DNA of 64,000 nucleotides from contig NZ_AMXD01000001.1 of the NCBI RefSeq assembly GCF_000310185.1, positions 105,415 to 169,414 on the forward strand, given 5' to 3'. Within the stretch, counting starts at the first letter, position 1; each line of letters starts with the position of its first letter. Positions 17,282-26,068 of this stretch are shown here, in pieces. The translations under genes were made by a program, and so were the position numbers. The notes below the pieces were generated by a model. It ran no database searches. It was given only the letters and a program-made list of their open reading frames with translations, and was not told where the DNA came from. The stretch is from Thauera aminoaromatica S2 (GTDB lineage: Bacteria; Pseudomonadota; Gammaproteobacteria; Burkholderiales; Rhodocyclaceae).

Positions 17282-18157
17282 CTACGCCGACTGCAAGGTC
17301 TCCAGCGGACTGACGACTTCGCGCAGCAGGTCGGTGGCGACCTGGGTGTAGATCACCGTGGTGTCGAGTTTCTTGTGGCCGAGCAGCGCCTGGATGATGC
17401 GGATGTCGACCTTCTGCTCGAGCAGGTGGGTCGCGAAGCAGTGGCGAAGCGTGTGCATCGACACCCGCTTGTCGATGCCGGCCGCCAGGGCGGCGGCCTG
17501 AACAGCGCGATTGAGTTGGCGCGGGCTCAGTGACTCGATCGGGTTGAGGCCCGGGAACAACCAGCCGCCATCGAGCATTTTGCCCTGCGCCCGGGCGACC
17601 CGCCACCACACGCGCAACCGCTCCAGCAGCAGGGGCGAGAGCATCGCGTAGCGATCCTTGCGGCCTTTGCCTTGCTCGACCCGCAGGGTCATGCGCCCGC
17701 TGTCGACGTCGCTGACCTTGAGCGAGACCACTTCGCTCGCTCGCAGTCCGGTCGCGTAGGCGAGCGACAGCGCCGTCTGGTGCTTGAGATTGTTGCAGGC
17801 GGCGATCAGGCGCGCGACCTCCTCGCGGCTGAGCACCACCGGCAAGCGCTGCGGCAGCCGGACCGGCTGCATTCGTGCCATCAACTCGCCGCGTTGAAGC
17901 GTGATATCGAAGAAGAACTTCAGCCCGCTGATGGCGGCGTTGAGCGACATCGGCGAGGTGCCGGTATCGACCAGGTGCAACTGGTAGTTGCGCAGGTCCT
18001 CCACCGTGGCGCTATCGGGCGCGCGCCCCAGATAGCGCGTGAACCGGCACACCGCACGGATGTACGCACTCTGCGTCTTGGGGGTGAGCTTGCGCATCCG
18101 CATGTCGTCGAGCATGCGCTGGCGCAAGGGGCTGACGGGACGAGTCGGGGTGTCCAT
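17282..18157 (-). CDS. Tyrosine recombinase accompanying the IS91 transposase
   Basis: 291 residues. The N-terminal SAM-like domain (about 10-95) and catalytic domain are complete: Arg (YATGLRASEVVSL), Lys (GKGRKDRY), HxxR (HTLRHCFATHL), His (LLGHKKLDT) and Tyr (TVIYTQV). It resembles XerC/integron-integrase-type enzymes but lacks an obvious integron-specific insertion. Proteins like this are regularly found just upstream of IS91-family transposases and are thought to belong to the element; their role is not established. Start ATG 18157. Confidence 0.9.
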   Translation of the reverse strand: MDTPTRPVSPLRQRMLDDMRMRKLTPKTQSAYIRAVCRFTRYLGRAPDSATVEDLRNYQLHLVDTGTSPMSLNAAISGLKFFFDITLQRGELMARMQPVRLPQRLPVVLSREEVARLIAACNNLKHQTALSLAYATGLRASEVVSLKVSDVDSGRMTLRVEQGKGRKDRYAMLSPLLLERLRVWWRVARAQGKMLDGGWLFPGLNPIESLSPRQLNRAVQAAALAAGIDKRVSMHTLRHCFATHLLEQKVDIRIIQALLGHKKLDTTVIYTQVATDLLREVVSPLETLQSA

Positions 18158-18443
18158 GGCTTGCTCCTGTCGAAAATGAGGCCGATTGCCTCATCTCCCA
18201 CCATGGCAAGCCCGCTGCCGATGGAAACCACGAACTTCGATGCTCGTCACGAGCGGTCCAGCACACCCCTACCGCGCGAGCGGTTTAGTCCTCCGGCCAT
18301 TTGCTGCCACACATGGTAGTAGCAGAGTCGTCATTCGAGCGACCGGTGAGATCCGAAACCAGCCCTAGAGCGAGCTGAGGCCAGCGTGGTTCGTAAGTCG
18401 GCCGGCACTGCGCTCATAAAGTCGATACTCACCAGCTCTGCCG

Positions 18444-18887
18444 TCAGTGTCGGGCAAAAACCCTCGCGCTTCCGTCAAGCCCGACCAGAAGCGTCTCATA
18501 GGGTTGCGGGGTCGAGGTCTCCATGCCGGGCGACCCCTGCGGCATGCCCGGCGTAGCCAGTCCGATGGCCTTTGGGGACTCGGAGAGAAGCCGTCGGATG
18601 TCGTCCGCAGGGACGTGCCCCTCGACGGAGTAGGAACCGACCTTGGCCGTGTGACACGAGCCGTATTGGTCCGGCATGCCCAGTGCCTCGCGGGCTGCGG
18701 GGACATTGTCGACGTCTTTCGTCACGACATCGAAGCCGTTCTTTCTCAGGTGCTCGACCCATTTCCCGCAGCACCCGCAGTAAGCGCTCTTGTAGACCTC
18801 TACACGTACGGGCCCCTGCGCAAACCCTGCGCCGCTCATGATCATCAGGCTTGCCACGAGCCCGCCGAGCAAAGTTTTCGTCTTCAT
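18444..18887 (-). CDS. DUF411 metal-binding periplasmic protein
   Basis: 147 residues with a signal peptide (LLGGLVASLMIMSGAGFAQG, cleavage after GFA) and a thioredoxin-like DUF411 domain with the metal-binding CGCCGKW motif near residue 37 and a further Cys/His in GSCHTAKV. DUF411 proteins occur in copper resistance clusters and probably bind Cu(I). Start ATG 18887; the open frame to 19004 lacks a start signal. A CopR-type box lies 61 bp upstream of the start, in the orientation of this gene, linking it to the copper regulon. Confidence 0.88.
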   Translation of the reverse strand: MKTKTLLGGLVASLMIMSGAGFAQGPVRVEVYKSAYCGCCGKWVEHLRKNGFDVVTKDVDNVPAAREALGMPDQYGSCHTAKVGSYSVEGHVPADDIRRLLSESPKAIGLATPGMPQGSPGMETSTPQPYETLLVGLDGSARVFARH

Positions 18888-18947
18888 GTTCGTCTTCCGG
18901 TTGATGGCGTCGAGGCATAGTTTGGCGTTTCGAGCCCAACGGGAAGC

Positions 18948-18972
18948 TGACCTCAAAATTACATTTCCGTCA
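18948..18972 (-). promoter_or_regulatory. CopR-type box upstream of the DUF411 gene
   Basis: Read on the minus strand: TGAC, 6 nt, GTAAT, 6 nt, GTCA. This 25-bp pattern occurs five times in the copper island with half-sites one helical turn (11 bp) apart, as OmpR-type regulators require. Here it is perfect at all 13 fixed bases. Confidence 0.7.
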
Positions 18973-19003
18973 GACAGCCGGGACTCCGGTCGACTTTGCA
19001 GCA

Positions 19004-20407
19004 TCAGGAAGGCGATGAGGCTTCATTGCGAGGCAAGGTGATCGTGAAGCAGGTGACACCTTCAGCGGAGCGCGCAGTGATGTGACCCCCGTGGGCCTGC
19101 ACGATGGAACGCGTGATCGCAAGTCCGAGCCCTGCGCCTTCACCGCGAGACTCGCGCTGGGCGCTACCGCGATGGAAGCGTTCGAAAATCCGTTCGATCT
19201 GATCGGCGGGTATCGGGTCGCCGACATTGCAAACGGCGAGACGGACGCCGGCTGCGTCCGCGTCGACCCTGATCGTGATCTGTCCATTTTTCGGTGTGTG
19301 ACGAAGCGCATTCGAAATCAGGTTCGACAAGGCGCGCCGCAGCATCAGGCGATCACCCTGAACGCTCGCTTGGCCTTGGCGCACGATGCGGACTTGGCCC
19401 TCTTCGGCCAAGGCTTCGTAGAAATCGATCAGCGCATCCGCCTCGCGGGCCAGGTCGATCGCCTCGCCCGCGTGCGCGAGGGTGTTCTCCTCGGCCTTGG
19501 CGAGGAACAGCATGTCGCTGACCATGCGTGCGATGCGCTCGTATTCCTCGAGGTTCGACGCCAGAATGTCCTGATATTCGTCGAGCGTGCGTGGCCGCGA
19601 CAGCGCGACCTGGGTCTGGGTCATCAGGTTCGAGATCGGCGTACGCAGTTCGTGGGCAATGTCCGCCGAATAGTCACCGAGGCGCTGGAAAGCGGCTTCG
19701 AGCCGAGCGAGCATGCCATTGAAGGCTTCGACGTGGTCGCGCACTTCCAGCGGCGCATCATCGATGGCGAGACGCTCGCCGAGTTGCCGTGCCGACAGCC
19801 TACGGGCGGTTTCGGTGACCCGGCGCAGAGGGGCGAGGCCCCGGTGCGCCGCAAACCAGCCCAATAGCGCCGCCGCCAATGCCGCCACGACGACGCCCGC
19901 CCAGGTGGCGTTGTGCACCGACGCGAGGAAATGGACGTGATGCGACAGATCGAGTGCGACCAGCGCCTCGATCGTTTGCTCCTTCGACCCAAGGCTCGGT
20001 AGCGTGATTCTGGCCTCAAGCCCTCGATGGGGGCGCTCGTCGACCGTCCAGTCAGCCAGCCCACCCGAAATGCGCTCGCCTGCCCGCTGAGCAGCGGTGA
20101 AATGCTCGGGATGGATGATGTACAGGACGCGCCCCTCGACGTCGCGTAGCAGGACACCCACGCTCTCGTGTCCAACGAAGGAACGTTCGAGCGCCTCAAC
20201 GCGTTCCGGTCGGCCCCCAGTCGCAGCAACATCTTGCAGCGTGTTGCGGATGAGCGAGACCTTTCCCTGCAACTCGTGCATGTCCAGTTCCTGGAAATGC
20301 GCGTCCAACATGCGCCCAAAGAGTACCGCCACCAGCACGAGCAGGCCCGCAGCGAGGACGGCAAATAGTGTTGCCAGTCTCGCCGTCAGCGAGTGAATGC
20401 GGATCAT
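19004..20407 (-). CDS. copS: Copper-responsive sensor histidine kinase (CusS/CopS type)
   Basis: 467 residues. Two membrane helices (about 9-31 and 168-186) enclose a periplasmic sensor domain; HAMP (about 187-240), HisKA with phospho-acceptor H252 (SADIAHELRTP) and HATPase_c with N (NLISNALRHTP), GxGLGL follow. The layout and length match the heavy-metal sensor kinases of the CusS/CopS/CzcS group. Its gene begins 2 bp after the regulator stop. Periplasmic copper or silver is the expected signal, inferred from the cus genes around it. Confidence 0.93.
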   Translation of the reverse strand: MIRIHSLTARLATLFAVLAAGLLVLVAVLFGRMLDAHFQELDMHELQGKVSLIRNTLQDVAATGGRPERVEALERSFVGHESVGVLLRDVEGRVLYIIHPEHFTAAQRAGERISGGLADWTVDERPHRGLEARITLPSLGSKEQTIEALVALDLSHHVHFLASVHNATWAGVVVAALAAALLGWFAAHRGLAPLRRVTETARRLSARQLGERLAIDDAPLEVRDHVEAFNGMLARLEAAFQRLGDYSADIAHELRTPISNLMTQTQVALSRPRTLDEYQDILASNLEEYERIARMVSDMLFLAKAEENTLAHAGEAIDLAREADALIDFYEALAEEGQVRIVRQGQASVQGDRLMLRRALSNLISNALRHTPKNGQITIRVDADAAGVRLAVCNVGDPIPADQIERIFERFHRGSAQRESRGEGAGLGLAITRSIVQAHGGHITARSAEGVTCFTITLPRNEASSPS

Positions 20408-20409
20408 CG

Positions 20410-21090
20410 TCAGATCGGCTCCATCGCCTCAAGCACGTAGCCCATACCCCGCACGGTGTGGATCAGCTTCGGCTCAAAGGGGTCGTCGACCTTTACGCGC
20501 AACCTGCGTACGGCAACTTCGATCACGTTCGTGTCGCTGTCGAAGTTCATGTCCCACACCTGCGAAGCGATGAGTGAGCGGGGCAATACTTCACCCTTGC
20601 GTCGCAGGAGCAGTTCAAGCAAGGCAAACTCCTTGGCGGTCAGATCGATGCGCTGCCCGCATCGGTTCACCCGGCGGCGAAGCAAATCGAGCTCCAGGTT
20701 CGCTGAGCGCAGGGTCTCCGGTTCGTGGTTTCTTCCCCTGCGCAGCAGCGTGCGAACGCGCGCGAGCAACTCGGAAAACGCGAAGGGCTTGACCAGGTAA
20801 TCGTCGGCGCCGAGCTCAAGACCACGGACCCGATCCTCAACTTGGTCACGGGCAGTCAGGAACAACACGGGGGTCTCACGACTGCTGCGACGCAGTGTTT
20901 GCAGGATGCCCCAGCCGTCCAGCCTTGGCAGCATCACGTCGAGCACGACCAGGTCGTAGTCACCGTTAAGGGCGAGGTGGAGCCCATCGAGGCCATCTCT
21001 TGCAAGGTCGACGACGAACCCGGCTTCGGTGAGCCCCTGGCGGAGGTAGTCGCCGGTCTTCACTTCGTCTTCGACGATCAGAATTTTCAT
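20410..21090 (-). CDS. copR: OmpR-type copper response regulator (CusR/CopR type)
   Basis: 226 residues. The receiver domain has D8/E9, D51 (LVVLDVMLP), T81 (LFLTARD) and K103 (YLVKPF); the C-terminal winged helix (about 130-222) carries the family's recognition region ([17 protein letters not shown]). CopR/CusR members activate copper-resistance genes. It is transcribed with copS and divergently from the Met-rich gene at 21277; a CopR-type box sits between them at 21161, so autoregulation is likely. Confidence 0.94.
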   Translation of the reverse strand: MKILIVEDEVKTGDYLRQGLTEAGFVVDLARDGLDGLHLALNGDYDLVVLDVMLPRLDGWGILQTLRRSSRETPVLFLTARDQVEDRVRGLELGADDYLVKPFAFSELLARVRTLLRRGRNHEPETLRSANLELDLLRRRVNRCGQRIDLTAKEFALLELLLRRKGEVLPRSLIASQVWDMNFDSDTNVIEVAVRRLRVKVDDPFEPKLIHTVRGMGYVLEAMEPI

Positions 21091-21160
21091 TGTTTTGCTC
21101 CTACGCGCTTCGTGCGGCCTGTGACCGATTTTGCTCCCGGGGTGCTGGATAACGCCCGGG

Positions 21161-21185
21161 CTTACAGAAATGTAATTTCCGGGTC
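21161..21185 (+). promoter_or_regulatory. CopR-type box between copR and the Met-rich gene
   Basis: TTAC, 6 nt, GTAAT, 6 nt, GTCA; only one base of the first half-site differs from the motif. Centred 104 bp before the ATG at 21277 and 83 bp from the copR start, it can serve both divergent units. Confidence 0.7.
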
Positions 21186-21276
21186 AGGCCGACGACAGGC
21201 AAGCGGGCGCAAGATGCTCTGCGTGGCACAGCGTTCCGTACCGCGACGGAACCCCGCAAACAATGGGAGATCGATC

Positions 21277-21726
21277 ATGAAACTGCGTTTGTACCGTCTC
21301 GCCGGGCTCATGCCCGTCGTCGCTCTGGCTGCAGCCCTGCATGGCAGCCCGGTCGTCGCTCAGACGACCGATCCGGCGCAGGCCTGGCCGCCCGCAGCGA
21401 GTGTCCCCGCGCTTCAGGAACGTATGAAGTCGATCCGTGCCGAGACCAACCCGGAACGTCGCATGGCCCTGATGGAAGAGCAGGTCAAGGCCCTGGAGGC
21501 TGCATCGCAGGGCACCCCCGCTGGTTGCCCGATGATGGGGGGGCAGATGGGGGCTGGTCCGATGATGAAGGGTAGTGGCCCTGGACCCGGGGCTGGACCC
21601 ATGGGCGGCATGATGATGGATCCCAAGCTCATGCAGGAGCACATGAAGATGATGCAAGAGCACATGGGCATGATGCAGAACATGATGAAGATGCACCCGG
21701 CCGCCAAGCCGGCGATGCCCAACTGA
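21277..21726 (+). CDS. Exported Met-rich protein of the copper island
   Basis: 149 residues with a signal peptide (LAGLMPVVALAAALHGSPVVAQ). The mature part has a helix (ALQERMKSIRAETNPERRMALMEEQVKALEA), then a Gly/Met-rich segment (CPMMGGQMGAGPMM) and a Met/His-rich helix (MQEHMKMMQEHMGMMQNMMKM). Repeated MxxM and HM spacings are typical Cu(I) and Ag(I) ligands; the role is probably periplasmic metal binding. It has a GGGAGA ribosome site and is the first gene after the copper box at 21161, heading a cluster with the next three genes. I know of no named family. Confidence 0.75.
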   Translation: MKLRLYRLAGLMPVVALAAALHGSPVVAQTTDPAQAWPPAASVPALQERMKSIRAETNPERRMALMEEQVKALEAASQGTPAGCPMMGGQMGAGPMMKGSGPGPGAGPMGGMMMDPKLMQEHMKMMQEHMGMMQNMMKMHPAAKPAMPN

Positions 21727-21804
21727 GCATTGAGACGCGGAGCGGCGAGTTCGTCGGTCGCTCTGCGTCCGGTTCAACACAAGACCAACAAAGAGACATT
21801 CCCC

Positions 21805-22113
21805 ATGCAGAGACGAATCATCCACCTCGGTGGAGGATTGGCCGTCGCCGTGGCGCTCGTGTCGGGCGCGCAGGCCGAGTCCTCCTCGCCATCAAGCCCC
21901 GCTGACCCCGCGCTCGGCGCGACCCAGACTGCCCCAGCGAGTGAGCAACCCAAGCCTCAGCCCCTTCCGGTCTATCGCTCGCCCCTGAACGAATATCGGC
22001 CCTACCGTGTCGATGAGCCCCTGCGGTCGTGGAAGGATGCCAACGACGAGGCCAGACGCCTGGGCGGGCACATGGGCCACCTCGCGCCGTCGTCGAAAGG
22101 GGGCGAGCGATGA
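21805..22113 (+). CDS. Small exported Pro/Ser-rich protein
   Basis: 102 residues: signal peptide (LAVAVALVSGAQA), a Ser/Pro/Ala-rich linker and a conserved-looking tail (PVYRSPLNEYRPYRVDEPLRSWKDANDEARRLGGHMGH). It ends overlapping the next gene (ATGA), so it is coupled to the outer-membrane factor lipoprotein. Similar short proteins precede TolC-like genes in copper clusters; function unknown. Confidence 0.72.
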   Translation: MQRRIIHLGGGLAVAVALVSGAQAESSSPSSPADPALGATQTAPASEQPKPQPLPVYRSPLNEYRPYRVDEPLRSWKDANDEARRLGGHMGHLAPSSKGGER

Positions 22114-23522
22114 GAGGCAGTCTCCCCATATCCTTGCTGGCTGCTACCGTGCTGACCGGGTGTGCCAGCGTTGCGATCGATGAGAACTTCGCCGAGGTTG
22201 AGCGCTTTGCGCGCGAGCAGACGGGCAGCGAGGTGCGCTGGCTGCGCTCGGACCCCGAGCGCGAGGCGATGCGCACCGAGGTCGATCGGCTGCTGGCCCA
22301 GCCGCTCGCAATTGACGACGCGGTGCGCATCGCGCTCGGCTACAGCCCGGCCTTCCAGTCCCTGCTGGCGGAAGCCGCCGTGGCCTCGGCGGATGCGACC
22401 GGTTCCGCTCGCATCGGCAATCCGGTGTTCACCTTCGAGCGGTTGTTTCGCTCGGGCGCCGAGGGGCGCGAACTCGACATCGGCCGTTCGCTCGGCATCT
22501 CGCTGTTCGACCTGCTGTTCCTGCCTGCACGGCTGGAGCAGGCCGAGTTCCGCCAGCAGCAGACCCGGCTGCAGTCTTCGATTGCGCTGTTGAGCACCGT
22601 CACGGAGGTGCGCCAGGCCTGGGTCGATGCGGTCGCGGCGCGACAGGTCGCGCACTACCGGGAGGAAGTGGCCACGGCCGCTGGTACCGCTGCCGAACTC
22701 GCGCGTCGGATGCAGGCCACGGGCAACTTCAGCCGCCTGCAGCGCGCCCGCGAGCAGGCGCTGGCCGCCGAGGAGACGGCCAACCTGATCCGCGCCCGTC
22801 AGAACGCCACCGCCGCGCGCGAGGCGCTGATCCAGCGCTTGGGGCTGACCCCGAGCCAGGCGCAGGCGCTACGCCTACCGGATCAGTTGCCGGCCTTGCC
22901 CGAGGCGCCGATCGATGAAGCGACCGCCGGCGCGGCGCTGCTCGACAACCGGCTCGATGTGCGCATCGCCCGCACCGACCTCGAGCGTACGGCGAAGAGC
23001 CTGGGCCTCACGCAGGTGACCAGCGTGGTCAACGGCCTGCATGTGGCCGGCGTGCGCAACAGCGAGACCGGCGAGTCGTCGCAGCGCGGCTTCGAAGTCG
23101 AACTGCCGCTGCCCCTGTTCGACTTCGGCGATGCGGCCCGCGCCGGCAGTGAGGCCCGCTATCTCTCAGCCTTCAACCGCACCCTCGAGGTTGCCAATAA
23201 CGCCAGCTCCCAGGTCCGCGTGGCCTACGAGGGCTACCGCAGTGCATACGACCTCGCGCGCCACTACCGCAGCGAGGTGGTTCCACTGCGTCAGAACATT
23301 ACCGAAGAGTCGGTGCTCCAGTACAACGGGATGCTGATCGGCGTGTTCGAGCTGCTTGCCGCTGCGCGGTCCCAATCGGCCAGCGCGGTGCAGGCGATCG
23401 AGGCCGAGCGCGACTTTTGGCGCGCCGAGGCGGCGCTCAAGGCCAGCCTGCTCGGCCAGCCGATCGCGCCGCTCAGCCTTCAATCGGGCGCATCGCCGGC
23501 AGAAGCCGGCGGTGGCCACTGA
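22110..23522 (+). CDS. TolC-family outer-membrane factor lipoprotein
   Basis: 470 residues with a lipobox (LLAATVLTGCASV, Cys at about 18) and two OEP (TolC-like) repeat halves rich in long coiled-coil helices. It resembles copper-cluster outer-membrane factors that lie next to multicopper oxidases (CopB/ PcoB position). It is a second outer-membrane factor in this island besides the CusC-like protein at 26069 and has no adjacent membrane-fusion protein; perhaps it shares CusBA or another pump. The ATG at 22110 overlaps the upstream stop. Confidence 0.87.
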   Translation: MRGSLPISLLAATVLTGCASVAIDENFAEVERFAREQTGSEVRWLRSDPEREAMRTEVDRLLAQPLAIDDAVRIALGYSPAFQSLLAEAAVASADATGSARIGNPVFTFERLFRSGAEGRELDIGRSLGISLFDLLFLPARLEQAEFRQQQTRLQSSIALLSTVTEVRQAWVDAVAARQVAHYREEVATAAGTAAELARRMQATGNFSRLQRAREQALAAEETANLIRARQNATAAREALIQRLGLTPSQAQALRLPDQLPALPEAPIDEATAGAALLDNRLDVRIARTDLERTAKSLGLTQVTSVVNGLHVAGVRNSETGESSQRGFEVELPLPLFDFGDAARAGSEARYLSAFNRTLEVANNASSQVRVAYEGYRSAYDLARHYRSEVVPLRQNITEESVLQYNGMLIGVFELLAAARSQSASAVQAIEAERDFWRAEAALKASLLGQPIAPLSLQSGASPAEAGGGH

Positions 23523-23539
23523 CATCTCCGGAGACGTTC

Positions 23540-24943
23540 ATGACCACCCGACGCAGCTTTCTCGCCGGGGCGGGCCTCTTGGCCGCCGCCGGAACCGTCA
23601 ACCGCGCCGCGCTCGCCGCGCTGCCCGAACCCGTGATTCAGACCAGCGCCGCGACGGCCGCGCCGCTGACACCACCCAATGGCCGCCCCTATGATCCGGT
23701 CGTCACCTTGAACGGCTGGACCGCGCCCTGGCGCATGCGGAACGGAGTGAAGGAATTCCACCTCGTCGCCGAGCCGGTCGAGCGCGAGATCGCGCCCGGC
23801 ATGGTGGCGCGGCTGTGGGGCTACAACGGCCAGTCGCCCGGGCCGACGATCGAGGTCGTCGAGGGCGACCGTGTGCGTATCTTCGTCACCAACCGCCTGC
23901 CCGAGCACACCACCATCCACTGGCACGGCCAGCGCCTGCCCAACGGCATGGACGGGGTCGGCGGCCTCAACCAGCCGCAGATCCCGCCCGGCAAGACTTT
24001 CGTCTATGAGTTCATCGCCCGTCGCCCTGGTACCTTCATGTACCACCCGCACGCCGACGAGATGGTGCAGATGGCGATGGGCATGATGGGTTTCTGGGTC
24101 ACGCACCCGCGCGAGGCGCACCCGCACATCGCGCGCGTTGACCGCGACTTCTGCTTCCTGCTCAACGCCTACGACATCGAGCCGGGCAGCTACGTGCCCA
24201 AGATCAACACCATGCTCGACTTCAACCTGTGGACCTGGAACAGCCGCGCCTTTCCCGGTATCGACTCGCTCAACGTCAGGAAGGGCGACCGCGTGCGGGT
24301 GCGCATCGGCAACCTGACCATGACCAACCACCCCATCCACATCCACGGTCACGAGTTCGAGGTCACCGGCACCGACGGCGGGCCGACGCGCCCTGAGTCG
24401 CGCTGGCCCGAGGTCACCACCGACGTTGCGGTCGGCCAGATGCGCCAGATCGAGTTCATCGCCGACGAGGAGGGCGATTGGGCGATGCACTGCCACAAGT
24501 CGCACCACACCATGAACGCGATGGGGCACGACGTGCCGACCATGATCGGCGTCGACCATCGCGGCCTGGTCGAGGGCATCCAGAAGCTGGTGCCCGATTA
24601 CATGCTGATGGGCGAGCGCGGCATGGCCGACATGGGCGAGATGGAGATGCCCCTGCCCGACAACACCCTGCCGATGATGACCGGGCAGGGGCCGTTCGGC
24701 GCCGTCGAGATGGGCGGCATGTTCACCGTGCTCAAGGTGCGCCGCGAGCAGAAGCGGGGGGACTACCGCGACCCGGGCTGGTTCAGGCATCCCAAGGGGA
24801 CGGTGGCCTACGAGTGGACGGGCGCAGCGCTGCCTGAACCCGCTCGCGGCGACGCGGCGGGCGCCTCGAGCATGCCGCGTACAGCGGGCGGACCGCCTGT
24901 CGAGATGGCCGTACGCAAACCCACTGGCCATCAAGGTCATTGA
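23540..24943 (+). CDS. Tat-exported multicopper oxidase
   Basis: 467 residues with a twin-arginine signal (TTRRSFLAGAG). All four copper-binding motifs are seen: HWHG (127-130), HPH (169-171), HPIHIHGH (264-271) and HCHKSHH (317-323), so the T1 and trinuclear sites appear complete. It also has Met-rich stretches after the last motif (MLMGERGMADMGEMEM). The likely role is periplasmic oxidation of Cu(I) to Cu(II), as for CopA/CueO. It has a GGAG ribosome site 9 bp upstream and follows the OMF gene by 17 bp; the cupredoxin gene follows. Confidence 0.92.
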   Translation: MTTRRSFLAGAGLLAAAGTVNRAALAALPEPVIQTSAATAAPLTPPNGRPYDPVVTLNGWTAPWRMRNGVKEFHLVAEPVEREIAPGMVARLWGYNGQSPGPTIEVVEGDRVRIFVTNRLPEHTTIHWHGQRLPNGMDGVGGLNQPQIPPGKTFVYEFIARRPGTFMYHPHADEMVQMAMGMMGFWVTHPREAHPHIARVDRDFCFLLNAYDIEPGSYVPKINTMLDFNLWTWNSRAFPGIDSLNVRKGDRVRVRIGNLTMTNHPIHIHGHEFEVTGTDGGPTRPESRWPEVTTDVAVGQMRQIEFIADEEGDWAMHCHKSHHTMNAMGHDVPTMIGVDHRGLVEGIQKLVPDYMLMGERGMADMGEMEMPLPDNTLPMMTGQGPFGAVEMGGMFTVLKVRREQKRGDYRDPGWFRHPKGTVAYEWTGAALPEPARGDAAGASSMPRTAGGPPVEMAVRKPTGHQGH

Positions 24944-25016
24944 GGTCGAACGCCGTGCAATCGGCGCAAACCCCGGCACAAATGAAGCCTCACCCAACAG
25001 AGAGATGGAGATCCCC

Positions 25017-25517
25017 ATGAAAAGTCGTCGTCGATTTCTGGCCACCAGCCTTGCCGCCGGTGTGCTTGCCGTTCACCGCAGCACGTTCGCCCATGGCAAT
25101 GCCGAACATGCCGACAAAGCAGCGTCCGATACCCCCAAGGAGCAGCAGCAATGGGGGATTGCGGGGGACGCGAAAGCCGTCTCGCGCGCGATCGCCATCG
25201 TGATGACCGATGAGATGCGCTTCGTTCCGGACCGCATCGAGGTGCGTCTGGGCGAGACGATCCGATTCACCCACGAAAATCGAGGCGCGGTGATGCACGA
25301 GATGGTGGTCGGTACGCCCAAGACGCTTGCCGAGCACGCGGAGATGATGCAGCGCTTCCCGGAGATGGAACATGACGAACCGTGGATGTCGCATGTCGCG
25401 CCAGGTGGGCGCGGAGAAATGATCTGGCACTTCAACCGTGCGGGGGACTTCCAGTTCGCCTGCCTGATTCCCGGCCACTTCCAGGCCGGCATGATCGGCA
25501 CGATCAAGGTCGGCTGA
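25017..25517 (+). CDS. Tat-exported cupredoxin (azurin/plastocyanin family)
   Basis: 166 residues. Signal MKSRRRFLATS with the twin-arginine pattern, then a His-rich mature start (HGNAEHADK) and a cupredoxin fold. Type-1 copper ligands are suggested by HEMVVG for the first His and C-L-I-P-GH-F-Q-AGM for Cys, His and Met. Two starts are possible (25005 and 25017); 25017 has GGAG 7 bp ahead. It presumably accepts electrons or copper from the oxidase upstream. Its stop codon overlaps the CopR-type box at 25515. Confidence 0.87.
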   Translation: MKSRRRFLATSLAAGVLAVHRSTFAHGNAEHADKAASDTPKEQQQWGIAGDAKAVSRAIAIVMTDEMRFVPDRIEVRLGETIRFTHENRGAVMHEMVVGTPKTLAEHAEMMQRFPEMEHDEPWMSHVAPGGRGEMIWHFNRAGDFQFACLIPGHFQAGMIGTIKVG

Positions 25518-25539
25518 CAGAAATGTAATCCGTGCGTCA
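25515..25539 (+). promoter_or_regulatory. CopR-type box before cusF
   Basis: TGAC, 6 nt, GTAAT, 6 nt, GTCA with all fixed bases matching. It starts inside the stop codon of the cupredoxin gene and lies about 80 bp before the cusF ATG, so it probably drives the cusFCBA unit separately from the upstream genes. Confidence 0.75.
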
Positions 25540-25619
25540 GCGTCCCGTTGGTGAGCGCTTCGCATAATCGTGCTCACTCTCGAACTCACACAGAATTTGA
25601 ACCCTTGGAGAAGCCCATC

Positions 25620-25967
25620 ATGAAAAAGACCCTCATCACCACTGCGCTCCTGGCCTTGCTCGGCGGCGGCGCCCCGCTTGCGTTCGCACAGGCCGATCAC
25701 GATGCACATCACGGCGGGGCGAGTGCCCCGGCCGAAGCCAACGCCAAGCTGGCCGAGGGCACGGTCAAGAAGATCGACAAGTCGGCTGGCAAGCTGACCA
25801 TTGCCCATGGCCCCCTGGAGTCGCTCGGCATGCCGGCGATGACCATGGTGTTCCGCGCGGCCGAGCCGGGCATGCTTGATCAGGTCAAGGCGGGCGACAA
25901 GATCCGGTTCGCGGTCGAGAAGGTCGGCGGTGCGCTGACCGTGACGTCTCTCGAGCCCGCCCAGTGA
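25620..25967 (+). CDS. cusF: Periplasmic copper-binding protein CusF-like
   Basis: 115 residues with signal peptide (LITTALLALLGGGAPLAFA). After a His-rich segment (DHDAHHGG) comes an OB-fold CusF domain with the metal site: the LGMPAMTMVF segment carries Met ligands and the Trp-like aromatic position is F. CusF delivers Cu(I)/Ag(I) to CusB. A GGAG ribosome site precedes the ATG. It leads the cus pump genes, and a copper box precedes it. Confidence 0.92.
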   Translation: MKKTLITTALLALLGGGAPLAFAQADHDAHHGGASAPAEANAKLAEGTVKKIDKSAGKLTIAHGPLESLGMPAMTMVFRAAEPGMLDQVKAGDKIRFAVEKVGGALTVTSLEPAQ

Positions 25968-26068
25968 CGCCTATCCCGCAGGTGCGTCGCGTTCCACTCT
26001 GACCGGCCAGCCGTGGGGATGCCCCACTGAGTGGCTGAACGACGAGGCGGGTGGCGAAGGGCCTGCGC

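Larger units (their letters stand above)
16066..18193 (-). mobile_element. IS91-family element (minimum extent)
   Basis: A Y2-type transposase gene is directly preceded on the minus strand by a tyrosine recombinase gene, the two-gene form seen in one IS91 subgroup. The right boundary is set arbitrarily after a small hairpin at 18177-18193 (TGAGGC-CGATT-GCCTCA). The left boundary is the transposase stop. The true ends lie further out and were not identified; IS91 elements have no terminal inverted repeats and make no target duplication. Confidence 0.7.
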
